Below are positions 18,440 through 27,631 of a DNA stretch of 64,000 bases, one piece after another. Origin of the DNA: Streptomyces candidus (GTDB lineage Bacteria > Actinomycetota > Actinomycetes > Streptomycetales > Streptomycetaceae); contig NZ_JACHEM010000005.1 in NCBI RefSeq assembly GCF_014207445.1, positions 434,001-498,000 on the forward strand, in the 5' to 3' direction. Positions within the stretch are counted from its first letter, which is position 1, and each line of letters starts with the position of its first letter. Position numbers and translations under genes: made by a program. Below the pieces are notes generated by a model, which was given only the letters and a program-made list of their open reading frames with translations, made no database searches and was not told where the DNA came from.

Positions 18440-18691
18440 GTGACTGGTATGTACGAGAACATCCGTTCCGCCCTGATTGACACCTTCCGCGTTCCGGAGG
18501 ACGAACTGAGCCCGCAGGCCACCTTGCAGGAATTGGAGATGGACTCCCTGGCACTGGCGGAATTCGCCCTCGTGCTGGAAGAACGCCTGGGGGTGAAACT
18601 CGAGACCGAGCACGCCAACGCGAACACGACGCTCGCCGAGGTCGCCGACCACATCGAGGCCCTGATGGCCGCACCGAAGGTCGCCTCGTGA
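18440..18691 (+). CDS. Acyl carrier protein
   Basis: An 83-residue acyl carrier protein. The phosphopantetheine attachment site is Ser36 in ELEMDSLALAEFALVLEERL. The preceding helix 'NIRSALIDTFRVPEDEL' and the C-terminal VADHIEALM complete the usual four-helix pattern. It starts at GTG 18440 with AGGAAG upstream and overlaps the KAS II start by 4 bases (GTGA). It lies between two condensing enzymes, so it presumably carries the growing chain of this locus. Confidence 0.9.
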   Translation: MTGMYENIRSALIDTFRVPEDELSPQATLQELEMDSLALAEFALVLEERLGVKLETEHANANTTLAEVADHIEALMAAPKVAS

Positions 18692-19914
18692 TGCGACGGC
18701 GAGTCGCCGTCACGGGTCTGGGACTGGTCAGCCCGGCCGGGGTAGGCGTCGAGGCCACTTGGAAGGCGGTGCGCGATGGCCGCCCCACCGCTGCCCGCGA
18801 CACCGTGCTGAGCGGCCTGCCGGTCGATTTCTCCTGCCGCGTCCCTATCCTGGACGACGATCTGGACGCCCGTATCGGGCGCAAAGCCTGGCGCATGGGG
18901 CGGCCGGCGAAGCTCGCCCTCGTGGCAGGCCGTGAAGCCGTACGCCATGCCGGCCTCGACCCCAGCGGCTGGGACGGCGCCCGCGTCGCCGTCGTCATCG
19001 GCTGCGGGCTGGGGGGCACCGAGAAGTGGGAAGAGCAGCACCAGCGCCTGGAACGGCAGGGAGCTGACATGACGTCGCCCCTCGCCATCCCCATGATCAT
19101 TCCTAATCTCGCCGCCGGCGAGGTGTCCATCGACCTCCATGCCCGCGGCCTCAGCCTCGCTCCCGCAACCGCCTGCGCCTCCGGTGCCACTGCGCTGGCC
19201 CTGGCCTACGACCTGCTCGCCCTCGATCGCTGTGACATCGTCGTAGCCGGCGGAACAGAAGCCGCAATCAGCCGGACATCGAGCGTCGGCTTCTACCGCA
19301 TGGGCGCACTGTCGCGGCGCACGGACGACATCGCAGGGGCCTCCCGTCCCTTCGCGTCCGACCGCGACGGCTTCGTCATGGCCGAAGGCGCTGGAGTACT
19401 CGTCCTCGAGCGGGCAGCGGACGCCGCGGCGCGCGGTGCCCGCCCCCTGGCCATGCTGGCGGGATGCGGCAGCACCTCCGACGCCTGGCACCCCACGTCC
19501 CCGGCACCAGGCGCCAGTGGCGCGGAAGCGGCCCTGCGCCTCGCACTCGACCAGGCGGCCCTCGTTCCCGACGACATCGACCACGTCAACGCGCACGGCA
19601 CCTCGACCGTTCTCAACGACGCCACCGAGGCGGCGCTGATCACCCGCCTGCTGCCGCATCGCCCCAGCGTCACCGCCCCCAAAGGCGCACTCGGCCACAC
19701 ACTGGGCGCGGCGGGAGCCATCGAAGCCGCCCTGACCGTCCTGTCCGTCCAGCACCGGCTTGTCCCGCCGATCACCAACCTCCAAGCTCCAGCACCGGAG
19801 TTCGACATCGACTGCGTCACCAAACAGGCACGGCATCAAGACGTACGCGCCGCAGTCAGCCACTCCTTCGGCTTCGGCGGACACAACGTCGCTCTCACCT
19901 TCACCGCCCCCTGA
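18688..19914 (+). CDS. Beta-ketoacyl-ACP synthase II (FabF-type KAS)
   Basis: A 408-residue condensing enzyme of the FabF/KAS-alpha type. The catalytic Cys163 lies in TACASGATAL, His303 in NAHGTSTVLND and His337 in KGALGHTLGAAG, so the Cys-His-His triad is intact. It ends with the conserved SHSFGFGGHN strand. It elongates ACP-bound chains with malonyl-ACP. GTG 18688 overlaps the ACP stop; ATG 18691 would be equally possible. No chain-length-factor partner follows, which argues against an aromatic type II polyketide and for an aliphatic chain. Confidence 0.9.
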   Translation: MMRRRVAVTGLGLVSPAGVGVEATWKAVRDGRPTAARDTVLSGLPVDFSCRVPILDDDLDARIGRKAWRMGRPAKLALVAGREAVRHAGLDPSGWDGARVAVVIGCGLGGTEKWEEQHQRLERQGADMTSPLAIPMIIPNLAAGEVSIDLHARGLSLAPATACASGATALALAYDLLALDRCDIVVAGGTEAAISRTSSVGFYRMGALSRRTDDIAGASRPFASDRDGFVMAEGAGVLVLERAADAAARGARPLAMLAGCGSTSDAWHPTSPAPGASGAEAALRLALDQAALVPDDIDHVNAHGTSTVLNDATEAALITRLLPHRPSVTAPKGALGHTLGAAGAIEAALTVLSVQHRLVPPITNLQAPAPEFDIDCVTKQARHQDVRAAVSHSFGFGGHNVALTFTAP

Positions 19915-20049
19915 CCCGCCGCCGCGCAGAGCCATTCCCCCATCCTCGCCCCGGCCCATAAGTCCGAGGACCTAGCCCCACGCATCGCTCGTTGCCTTGC
20001 CTGCCGAGCATGCGACAGGCCAAGCCGGCATGTCCAAGCGGAGTAACGC

Positions 20050-22212
20050 ATGACCATGTTCTGGACACCGCGCCGCTCCGTCAGTGCCCTCGTCGCGACG
20101 GCGGTGGCCGCATTGATCGCCCTCGTGGCCCTGCCCGCCGCCCTCGGGGCCCTAGGAACCGGAGGGCTCTTCGCCACGGGAACCGAGTCCGACCGGGCCC
20201 AGTCGCGCGCAGAGCAGTTGCAGACCGCGTCCCCGGACCTGATCCTCGCCGTGGCGGACAGAGGGGGGCCCGGCCCGTGGCAGAAGCAGGTGCGGACCCG
20301 GGTGCGCACGCTCACCTCCAGGCTGAGCTCCGACCCCGAAGTAGGCACTGTGCGGTCCTTCGCCCTGTCGGACGACCCCTGGTTGCGCTCACGTGACGGT
20401 CGCACCGGGCTGGTGACAGTGTCGCTGATCGGCAGCGCCAAGGAGCGCAGGGACAGCGCCGAGCGGCTCGTGCCACAGGCCCGCGCCGCGCTCGCCCCCC
20501 TGCGGGTCGAGGCGAGCGGCACCGCCTGGGCGACAAGCCGGTCCGATCAGCGCATCAAGATCGACCTGCTACGGGCCGAGCTGCTCGCGGCCCCCCTCGT
20601 CCTCTTGCTCCTCGTCCTTACCTACGGCTCGCTCAGTGCCGCCATGCTGCCCGTCCTGGTCGCCGCACTGGTCGTTCTCTGTGCCGTCCCTGTGCTGGGC
20701 ATCCTCGCCCAGTACACCGACATCTCGACATTCGCCGTCAATGCCGCAGCAGCCATCGGCTTCGGGCTGTCGGTCGACTTCACCCTCTTCATCCTGGCCC
20801 GCTACCGGGAGGAGAACGCCAGAGGCACACCCCGCACCCAGGCCCTGGAGGTGGCTCTGCGGACCTCCGGACGCTCGGTGCTCTGCTCGGCCGCCGTCAT
20901 CACGTCTTGTCTCGCTGCCGTGAGTGCCGTACCCGTCCCGCTTCTACGGTCCCTGTCGGTGGCGGGCATCACGGTGACGCTCCTGGCGGCACTAGCGGCG
21001 CTCACCACGGTGCCCGCGGCCCTGACGCTGCTGGGCGACCGCATCGACAGCGGCGACCCCTTGCGCCGCCTACGCCGCTCCGCCATCGGTGAAGTGAGCA
21101 CGTTCTGGCGGACTGTCGCGCGCGGTGTCACCAACCGCCCTCTGGCCGCGGCCGCAGGAGCACTGGTGGTGCTGGGCGTCCTGGCATGGCCGGCCTTCGA
21201 AACACGCCTCGGAGTCCCCGACGAACGCGGATTGCCACAGTCGGCGCCTGTCGCCCAGGCTGCGGCCGACCTACGGCAGCGGTTTACCGCCCCGCCCGAA
21301 CGTCTGCACATCGTCGTCACCCAAGGGTCTGCAGCCGCCGTCTCCCGCTATGCCGCCGCGCTCGCCCGCCAGCCGCACGTTCACGACGTACGCGTGCTTC
21401 CGTCCTCCTCCACCCGCCCCGGCGAGCGCATGCCCACCGAAGACCAGGACAGCGTGCTGGTAGTAGCCGCCGACGTAGCCCCGGACAGCCAAGAAGGCGC
21501 CCGGCTGGTGCAGGCGATGCGTTCTCTTCCCGCCCCAGGCGCGACCCTGATCGGGGGGCAGACCGCACAAAACCTCGACACGGTAACCACTCTCCGCAGG
21601 TCACTACCGTGGGCTGCCGCAGCCACGGCCATGGCCCTCCTCGTATCTCTCACCCTCTTCACCCGCAGTGTCATCGCACCGCTAAAAGCGCTGGCGGTTG
21701 CCACTCTCAGCCTGGCCGCCAGCGCGGGGATGATCGCCTGGGCATTCCAGGGTGGCCACGCCAATGGCCTCCTGGGGCACTTCACCCTCACCGGGACCCT
21801 CGACGGATGCCTGCTGGTGTTCACCCTGGCCGTGGCATTTGCTCTCGCCATCGACTACGAGGTGTTCCTTCTCGGACGCATCAAGGAGGAGTTCGACCAA
21901 GGCCGCACCAACCGTGACTCCGTCGTGGAGGGCATCGCCCACACCGGAAGACTTATGACCTCCGCCGCAGCCGCTCTTGCTCTTTCCACCGCCGCCATGA
22001 CGACAGCAGAGGTCACCATGCTCAAACTCGTCGGCGCCGGTATTGCCTCTGCCGCAATCCTCGACGCCGTCCTCGTACGCGGCGTCTTGGTCCCCGCCGT
22101 CATGACCCTGCTCGGGCCGGCCAATTGGTGGAGCCCTCGTGTCTCATTGCGCAGAGAGGGCACGAACCGCCCACCGGACCGACGAGCTGAATCGGCCACC
22201 GAGATCGGGTAG
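20050..22212 (+). CDS. MMPL family RND transporter
   Basis: A 720-residue membrane protein of the MMPL/RND family, which exports lipids or hydrophobic products in actinobacteria. It has the duplicated architecture: one N-terminal helix, a soluble loop (about 35-175), five helices to about 330, then a second set. Family marks include FGLSVDFTLFILARYREE in the first half and ALAIDYEVFLLGRIKEEFD in the second, with the intramembrane Asp-Tyr/Asp-Phe proton-relay positions. A second soluble loop lies at about 385-510. It follows the KAS II gene by 135 bases on the same strand, so it is the likely exporter of the locus product (inference). Confidence 0.88.
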   Translation: MTMFWTPRRSVSALVATAVAALIALVALPAALGALGTGGLFATGTESDRAQSRAEQLQTASPDLILAVADRGGPGPWQKQVRTRVRTLTSRLSSDPEVGTVRSFALSDDPWLRSRDGRTGLVTVSLIGSAKERRDSAERLVPQARAALAPLRVEASGTAWATSRSDQRIKIDLLRAELLAAPLVLLLLVLTYGSLSAAMLPVLVAALVVLCAVPVLGILAQYTDISTFAVNAAAAIGFGLSVDFTLFILARYREENARGTPRTQALEVALRTSGRSVLCSAAVITSCLAAVSAVPVPLLRSLSVAGITVTLLAALAALTTVPAALTLLGDRIDSGDPLRRLRRSAIGEVSTFWRTVARGVTNRPLAAAAGALVVLGVLAWPAFETRLGVPDERGLPQSAPVAQAAADLRQRFTAPPERLHIVVTQGSAAAVSRYAAALARQPHVHDVRVLPSSSTRPGERMPTEDQDSVLVVAADVAPDSQEGARLVQAMRSLPAPGATLIGGQTAQNLDTVTTLRRSLPWAAAATAMALLVSLTLFTRSVIAPLKALAVATLSLAASAGMIAWAFQGGHANGLLGHFTLTGTLDGCLLVFTLAVAFALAIDYEVFLLGRIKEEFDQGRTNRDSVVEGIAHTGRLMTSAAAALALSTAAMTTAEVTMLKLVGAGIASAAILDAVLVRGVLVPAVMTLLGPANWWSPRVSLRREGTNRPPDRRAESATEIG

Positions 22213-22293
22213 CGGGCACCGGCAACCCGAAAAAGGGCCCCGCCAATCGAGCAAGAATCCGGAAACAACAGCATCAACGGAGTACATGAAGAC

Positions 22294-22518
22294 ATGCGAC
22301 AGCCCGCACCGAACAAGATTTTCCACACCCGGCTGCACGCTTCGCTCGCCCGGGCGCGTCACGTCACCGCCGCACTTCTTCTACGCGCGATCCTGCTGAC
22401 CTACTGGGGCACCATCCACCTCCTCACGCGGCGAAAAAGGACCTGCCGCGCCAGCGGCGGAGCCAAACTCGCTTGGGGTTCAGGGGCAGCGGGTCGGGGA
22501 GTCGGCGGGGCCAGATGA
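22294..22518 (+). CDS. Small hypothetical membrane protein
   Basis: A 74-residue frame just after the MMPL gene. One hydrophobic segment (VTAALLLRAILLTYWGTIHL) follows a basic N-terminus, and the first 45 codons show the G/C-biased third positions of real genes in this genome. The C-terminal third is glycine-rich and less convincing. No good ribosome binding site precedes ATG 22294. No family is recognised. It could be an accessory to the transporter or a chance frame. Confidence 0.35.
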   Translation: MRQPAPNKIFHTRLHASLARARHVTAALLLRAILLTYWGTIHLLTRRKRTCRASGGAKLAWGSGAAGRGVGGAR

Positions 22519-22966
22519 CCTTCCGACGAGCCTTCCCGCAAAGAGCTTCTCTGCAGCGATGAGTGGGGCGGATCTGTCAGCTTCCATCACGTCCACGCCA
22601 TACACGGCGGACTCGGTACCGCCCTCAGAGCGTGAGCGCGGCATGCACCGGAGGGTGTGCCTCAACCAGTAGATGACCGCTGTCCTGGGGCCACGATGTA
22701 CTGCTCCATCACAGTGCCCTCCGGGTACCTGCTGATCAGCCGAGCAGTGCATCGCCGACGCCTGCACTGGTGGCACCGGCTCGCTCAACGCCGGCTGACT
22801 GCGGAAGGACCCGGCTGAGGTACGTACGCCGCGACCCTGTCCGGGACCGGGCTGCCCGGATCCGGTGTCCTACGGTCGGATGTCGAGGCCGCCGGCCGTC
22901 CGCAACGGATCGCACTGAACCCGACGGCGCCGCCCGCACGGCCGGAAGCTGAACCAATATCGGGCA
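22519..22966. other. Intergenic, nothing recognised
   Basis: No frame in this stretch matches a known family. It lies downstream of both flanking units (MMPL on plus, desaturase on minus), so it mainly should hold transcription ends. No strong hairpin was found. Confidence 0.4.
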
Positions 22967-24085
22967 TCAGACCGCGACGAGCTCCTGCTCGCGGTCCGGC
23001 GCCTCGACCTTGGGCGTCTTGTTCGGCAGCGAGAGCCGGAAGACCTTGTGCCACGCGGAGAACACCTGCTTGGGCAGCGGCCCGGTGACGTACTCCAGCT
23101 CGTACTTCTCGAACAGCGCGCGCACCTTCACCGCGACCTCGGCGTACCGGTTGCTCGGAAGGTCCGGGAACAAGTGGTGCTCGATCTGGTGCGACAGGTT
23201 GCCGGTCATGAAGTGCATGGCCCTGCTGCCGCTGATGTTCGCCGAGCCCATCATCTGGCGCAGGTACCACTGGCCGCGCGTCTCGCCCCTGATCGACCGG
23301 CGCTCGAAGACCTGCACACCCTCGGGGAAGTGCCCGCACATGATCACCGAGTGGGACCAGACGTTGCGGACCAGATTCGCGGTGAACGTGGCGGCGAGCG
23401 TGGTGAAGAACGACGGGCCCGACAGCAGCGGGTGGAGCACGTAGTCCTTGAGCACCTGCTTGCGGATCTTGCGGCCCACGGCCTTGGCCCGCGCACGGAA
23501 CTCCGGGTTCGTACGGCGGCGCTTGTGCAGGTTCTTGCCGAGCTCCAGGTCGTACGCTGCGATGCCGTACTCGAAGAAGCAGGCGTTGATGAAGTTCCAC
23601 AGTGGCTGGCCGAGGTGGAACGGGTGCCACTTCTGGTCCTCGTCGACGCGCATGATGCCGTAGCCGAGGTCGTTGTCCTTGCCGATCACATTGGTGTACG
23701 TGTGGTGCAGCTCGTTGTGCGAGTGCTTCCACTGTTCGGACGGCGAGACGTGGTCCCACTCCCAGGTGGTGGAGTGAATCTTCGGGTCTCGCATCCAGTC
23801 CCACTGGCCGTGCAGGACGTTGTGGCCGATTTCCATGTTGTCCATGATTTTCGCCACGGACAGACCGGCGGTGCCGAGCAGCCACGCGGGCGGGAAGGCC
23901 GAGAACAGCAGCACACCCCTGCTGACCAGTTCGAGCTTGCGCTGTGCCGAGATGACCTTACGGATGTACGCGGCGTCCTTCTCGCCGCGGCCGGCGATCA
24001 CCTCGTCGCGGATCGCGTCCAGCTCGCGGCCGAGCTCCTCGATCTGCTCCGCGGTCAGGTGGGCGGTGGGGTCGATGGCGGTCAA
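22967..24085 (-). CDS. Fatty acid desaturase (acyl-lipid/acyl-CoA, membrane)
   Basis: A 372-residue membrane-bound diiron desaturase. The three histidine boxes are present: GHNVLHGQWDW, HSHNELHHTYTN and SHQIEHHLFPDLPSNRY. Hydrophobic segments lie around VSRGVLLFSAFPPAWLLG and in the middle of the protein. I place the start at TTG 24085, which is preceded by TAGGAG at 5 bases and by the conserved start MTAIDPTAHLTAEQ; no ATG or GTG fits. It follows the ferredoxin-reductase gene by 7 bases, so the two form an operon in which the reductase supplies electrons for double-bond insertion. Confidence 0.9.
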   Translation of the reverse strand: MTAIDPTAHLTAEQIEELGRELDAIRDEVIAGRGEKDAAYIRKVISAQRKLELVSRGVLLFSAFPPAWLLGTAGLSVAKIMDNMEIGHNVLHGQWDWMRDPKIHSTTWEWDHVSPSEQWKHSHNELHHTYTNVIGKDNDLGYGIMRVDEDQKWHPFHLGQPLWNFINACFFEYGIAAYDLELGKNLHKRRRTNPEFRARAKAVGRKIRKQVLKDYVLHPLLSGPSFFTTLAATFTANLVRNVWSHSVIMCGHFPEGVQVFERRSIRGETRGQWYLRQMMGSANISGSRAMHFMTGNLSHQIEHHLFPDLPSNRYAEVAVKVRALFEKYELEYVTGPLPKQVFSAWHKVFRLSLPNKTPKVEAPDREQELVAV

Positions 24086-24092
24086 GGTACTC

Positions 24093-25148
24093 CTACCGTT
24101 CGATGTCACAGGGGCCCGCCGCGGCGGACACGCAGGTCTGGATGAGGACGCCCGGCTCGGCCTCGGTGATCTCGCCGGTGCGCAGGTCACGGACGGCGCC
24201 CGCTTTGAGCGGCGTGATGCAGCCGAAGCAGATGCCCATGCGGCACCCGGAGGGCATGAGCACGCCGGCCTCCTCGCCGATGTCCAGCAACGGCGTGGCA
24301 CCGTCCGCGTCGACGGTCCTACCGGTGGCGCTGAACGTGACCTCGCCGCCGTCGCCGGCGACGACGATGCTGGGGCGGAAGCGTTCGATGTGCAGGCGCT
24401 GTTGTACGCCGTGTCTGGCCCAGTGCTCTTCGGCGGCGGCGAGCAGGCCCGCGGGCCCGCAGGCCCAGGTCTCGCGTTCGGCCCAGTCGGGCACGAGTTC
24501 GTCGAGGCGGGCGATGTCGAGCGTGCCGTCCGTGTCGGTGTGCACCTCGGTGAGCCGCAGCTTGCCGTCCGCGACCAGGTCGTGCAGTTCGTCGCGGAAG
24601 ATCACGTCTTGCGGCCGTGGCGCGCAGTGGACCATGACGACGTCGTCGAACTCGATGTCGCGCAGCATGCCCATCACGGGCGTGATGCCGCTGCCGGCCG
24701 TCAGGTAGAGCACCTTGGCGGGCTTGGCCTGCGGCAGCACGAAGTCACCGGTCGCCTGGTCGAGCTGGAGGAGCATGCCGGGTTTCGCTCTGCGGACCAA
24801 GTGGTTGCTGACCTTGCCGTCAGAGATCGCCTTGACGGTGATCGTGATGCGTCCGTCCTGGCGGTTCGTCGGCGAGGTGAGGGAGTAGGCACGCCACAGG
24901 CGCACCCCGTCGACGTCGACCCCGATCCGCACGTACTGACCGGCTGTGTGGCCGCGCCAGCCCCGTCCCGGCCTGATCACGATGGTCGCCGCGTCATCCG
25001 TCTCGGGGTGCACGGCCTCGATGCGCCCACGCAGGTCAGCGCCCGTACGCAACGGGCTGACCAGGTCGAGGTAGTCCGACGGCAGCAGCGGCGTCGTGAC
25101 CATCTCCAGCATTTTCCAAGCCTTGCTGCGGAGGGCTGAACTCGTCAT
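24093..25148 (-). CDS. Ferredoxin reductase with fused 2Fe-2S domain
   Basis: A 351-residue electron-transfer protein with an FAD-binding domain (RAYSLTSP, the flavin motif) and an NAD(P)-binding domain (YLTAGSGITPVMGMLRD). A C-terminal plant-type 2Fe-2S ferredoxin domain shows CRMGICFGC and a final Cys in IQTCVS. This is the reductase type found with bacterial membrane desaturases and hydroxylases. ATG 25148 has GGAG 5 bases upstream. It is first in the operon with the desaturase and divergent from a PucR-like regulator. Confidence 0.9.
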   Translation of the reverse strand: MTSSALRSKAWKMLEMVTTPLLPSDYLDLVSPLRTGADLRGRIEAVHPETDDAATIVIRPGRGWRGHTAGQYVRIGVDVDGVRLWRAYSLTSPTNRQDGRITITVKAISDGKVSNHLVRRAKPGMLLQLDQATGDFVLPQAKPAKVLYLTAGSGITPVMGMLRDIEFDDVVMVHCAPRPQDVIFRDELHDLVADGKLRLTEVHTDTDGTLDIARLDELVPDWAERETWACGPAGLLAAAEEHWARHGVQQRLHIERFRPSIVVAGDGGEVTFSATGRTVDADGATPLLDIGEEAGVLMPSGCRMGICFGCITPLKAGAVRDLRTGEITEAEPGVLIQTCVSAAAGPCDIER

Positions 25149-25234
25149 GACTCCAGCTTGCTGCGCCTCAACGCGTAAAGTCCTGACCGCAGGACGTGAA
25201 TCTGATCGGCTGTATTGTTCGCAAGGAATGAAAC

Positions 25235-26374
25235 GTGAGCCATGCAATCCGGAGGGCCAGCGAACTGGCCCTGGATGAGACGACGGTCACCGCACTTCGG
25301 GCCGCGCTGAAGACCACCGCCGACGAGGTCGTTCTGGCGATCATCGACGAGGTCCCTTCCTACGCCAACGCCCTCTCGGGCCGCATGGGCGGCACCATCC
25401 GCCGAGCCGTCCGCACTGCCCTGGGGCACTACCTGGACCTCGCGGGCGGGAACGTCACAGGCGGCGACGCCGGTGACGCAGCGTACGAGCTGGGCCGCGG
25501 CGAGGTGCGCGACGGCCGTTCGATGGACGCCCTGCTCAGCGCCTACCGCGTCGGCGCCCGCGTGGCCTGGCGCTGCCTGGCAGCGGGTGCCGTACCCGCA
25601 GGTCTGCCCGCCGCCGACGTCGCCAAGTTCGCCGAGCTGACGTTCGCCTACATCGACGAGCTCTCCGCCGCCAGCGCCGCGGGCCACGCCGACGAACTGG
25701 CCGCCCGAGGCAGGGCCCACGAGCGGCACCTGGAACACCTGGCCCGCGACCTCCTCGCCGGCGCGAGCCCGGATGTGCTGCTGGCCTCTGTGCAACGGGC
25801 CGGGTGGCAGCCTCCGGCTTCGCTGACCGCGGTCCTGCTGCCCGCCGCCCAGGCCCGGCCTGCCTGCCGCACGCTCGACCCGAGCACCCTCGTCCTGGAC
25901 GATCTGCCGGATGCCACCGGTGTGCTGCTCGTCCCCGATACCGACCGAGCACAACTCTTGCGGCAGCTGACCGACCGCACCGCAGTGGTCGGCCCGGCCC
26001 GGCCATGGACTCGCGCGTCCGCGTCGTACGCACGAGCCATGCGCGCGCGCTCCCTCTCCTCCGATATTCGCGACACCGAGGAGCACCTGCCCGAGCTGGT
26101 GCTGAGCGCCGACACGGACGCGTTCGCAGACCTGCGTGCCCGAGCCCTCGCACCGTTGCGCACCCTGCCTGACGCGACCGCGCGGCGGCTGGAGGAGACG
26201 TTGCGGGCGTGGCTGCTGCACCAGGGCAGGCGGGCAGAGGTTGCGGCGGCGTTGTTCGTCCATCCCCAGACAGTCCGGTACCGGATGGCGCAGCTGCGGG
26301 AGCTGTTTCCGGATCTCGGCTCGCCGCACCGGGTCCTTGAACTGACGCTGGCCGTCGGTCTTCGGGACAGCTGA
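25235..26374 (+). CDS. PucR/CdaR family transcriptional regulator
   Basis: A 379-residue regulator. The N-terminal region (RsbT-coantagonist-like, with YELGRGEVRDGRSMDALLSA and YRVGARVAW) is followed by a C-terminal PucR-type helix-turn-helix. In the HTH, LHQGRRAEVAAALFVHPQTV and RYRMAQLRELFPDLG are the diagnostic segments. It starts at GTG 25235 and is divergent from the ferredoxin reductase-desaturase operon with 86 bases between start codons. That arrangement suggests it controls membrane lipid desaturation (inference from position). Confidence 0.85.
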   Translation: MSHAIRRASELALDETTVTALRAALKTTADEVVLAIIDEVPSYANALSGRMGGTIRRAVRTALGHYLDLAGGNVTGGDAGDAAYELGRGEVRDGRSMDALLSAYRVGARVAWRCLAAGAVPAGLPAADVAKFAELTFAYIDELSAASAAGHADELAARGRAHERHLEHLARDLLAGASPDVLLASVQRAGWQPPASLTAVLLPAAQARPACRTLDPSTLVLDDLPDATGVLLVPDTDRAQLLRQLTDRTAVVGPARPWTRASASYARAMRARSLSSDIRDTEEHLPELVLSADTDAFADLRARALAPLRTLPDATARRLEETLRAWLLHQGRRAEVAAALFVHPQTVRYRMAQLRELFPDLGSPHRVLELTLAVGLRDS

Positions 26375-26776
26375 CGAGTACTTCGGCCGCCAACGCCCGC
26401 GCGTGTCCACGCATCGTGCCTCGTTCGCGGGCCCGTCGGCCGGCTCCTGCGGACACGGCTCGACTGGATCTGGTGGACGATGCGCACCGGCCCGCTGGTC
26501 GCCGCGCTCATTGAGCATACAGTCGGTGGTCTGAGCCTCTTTGCGCTGGAAATCCGCCACGGATGGAGACCGGGCGGTGACGCCAGGTCAGGCGTGGGAG
26601 GGGAGAAGAATGCGAGGACCGGCACGCGGGCAGGGTTCAGGGTCCGGCCTGTCCCGCCAGGTAGGACGACCGTAGCAAGGGCATGTTTCCCTCCCCCGGC
26701 CCTGCCGTGCCGGAGGCCGTACCGGCGGTCCCCGGTGCCGCGCCCGCCCGGGCTTAGCAGAACAGGAGCACGCGCC
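26375..26776. other. Intergenic, nothing recognised
   Basis: No conserved gene is seen. An in-frame extension of the next gene to 26480 exists, but its sequence is low complexity and lacks a ribosome binding site, so I treat it as upstream region with the promoter of that gene. Confidence 0.4.
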
Positions 26777-27382
26777 ATGCGCCTCTACGCCCAGACGCCC
26801 GCACGCCGGGTCCGCCAGGTCATCGCGGACCTCGCCGCCGTAGCGCTGATCTACGCCGCGGTCAGGCTGGCTCTCGCCGTGCACGACGCGATCATGCGAC
26901 TGGCAGAGCCGGGCCGCGCGGCGGAGCGTTCGGGCAACGGCCTCGCCGACGCGCTCGGCGACGCGGGTGACGCCGCCTCGAATGTGCCGCTCGTCGGGGA
27001 CCAGTTGAAGAAGCCGCTCTCCTCCGCCGCCGAGGCCGGCACCGGTCTGGCCGACGCGGGCCGGGCCCTCCAGGACACCGTGGGTGATGTGGCGACACTC
27101 GCGACGATCGCACTGATCGCCATCCCGGTCGTGTGCGTCCTCCTGCTGTGGCTGCCGCCGCGCCTGCGCTGGATCCGTCACGGCGACGCCACCCGGCGTC
27201 TCGCCTCCGCCCCCGGCGGCGTGGACCTCATCGCCCTGCGCGTGCTCACCGGTTCGCAGCTCGCACTCGCCGCGCTGCCCACGCCGCCCGGGGGCTTCGC
27301 GGAAGCCTGGCGGCGCGGTGACGAACAGGTCATCGCCGACCTGGCGGCAATTGGCCTGCGGCAGGCGGGTCTGCGCTTCTGA
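26777..27382 (+). CDS. Hypothetical membrane protein with two TM segments
   Basis: A 201-residue protein of no recognised domain, although this type is common in Streptomyces. A first hydrophobic segment (LAAVALIYAAVRLALAV) and a second (LATIALIAIPVVCVLLLWL) flank an alanine/glycine-rich extracytoplasmic region of about 75 residues. The C-terminal cytoplasmic part contains LIALRVLTGSQLALAALP. ATG 26777 has AGGAG 8 bases upstream and fixes the start. A strong hairpin follows the stop, so it appears to be a single-gene transcript. Confidence 0.75.
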   Translation: MRLYAQTPARRVRQVIADLAAVALIYAAVRLALAVHDAIMRLAEPGRAAERSGNGLADALGDAGDAASNVPLVGDQLKKPLSSAAEAGTGLADAGRALQDTVGDVATLATIALIAIPVVCVLLLWLPPRLRWIRHGDATRRLASAPGGVDLIALRVLTGSQLALAALPTPPGGFAEAWRRGDEQVIADLAAIGLRQAGLRF

Positions 27383-27385
27383 GGG

Positions 27386-27422
27386 CGGGGGCCGACGTGC
27401 ACGCCGAACGCGTCGGCCCCCG
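27386..27422 (+). terminator. Strong hairpin terminator
   Basis: Twelve paired bases, CGGGGGCCGACG (27386-27397) with CGTCGGCCCCCG (27411-27422), enclose a 13-base loop directly after the stop of the membrane-protein gene. There is no T tract, as usual in Streptomyces. Confidence 0.75.
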
Positions 27423-27631
27423 GAGACCGGGACTCCCGAGCACCCGCATCTGCACCAGCGCGAAAAGAGTTCGGAGGGCCCGTCTGCGACGGCCTGACCC
27501 GCCTCCCGGCGGCCGCCTTCGCTGCGGGGCGGCTGCCGTATGCGATTGCACGGGGTGATGCTGACGGGGCGGCCCGGGCGGCGGCCGACCGCCGCCGTCC
27601 ATGCCCGAACGGGCCGACGTCCGGCGGTGTC

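Noticed and set aside
17707..19959. 750-codon minus-strand frame opposite KAS III, ACP and KAS II
   Set aside because: Antisense shadow. The plus-strand genes have complete catalytic triads and normal codon use.
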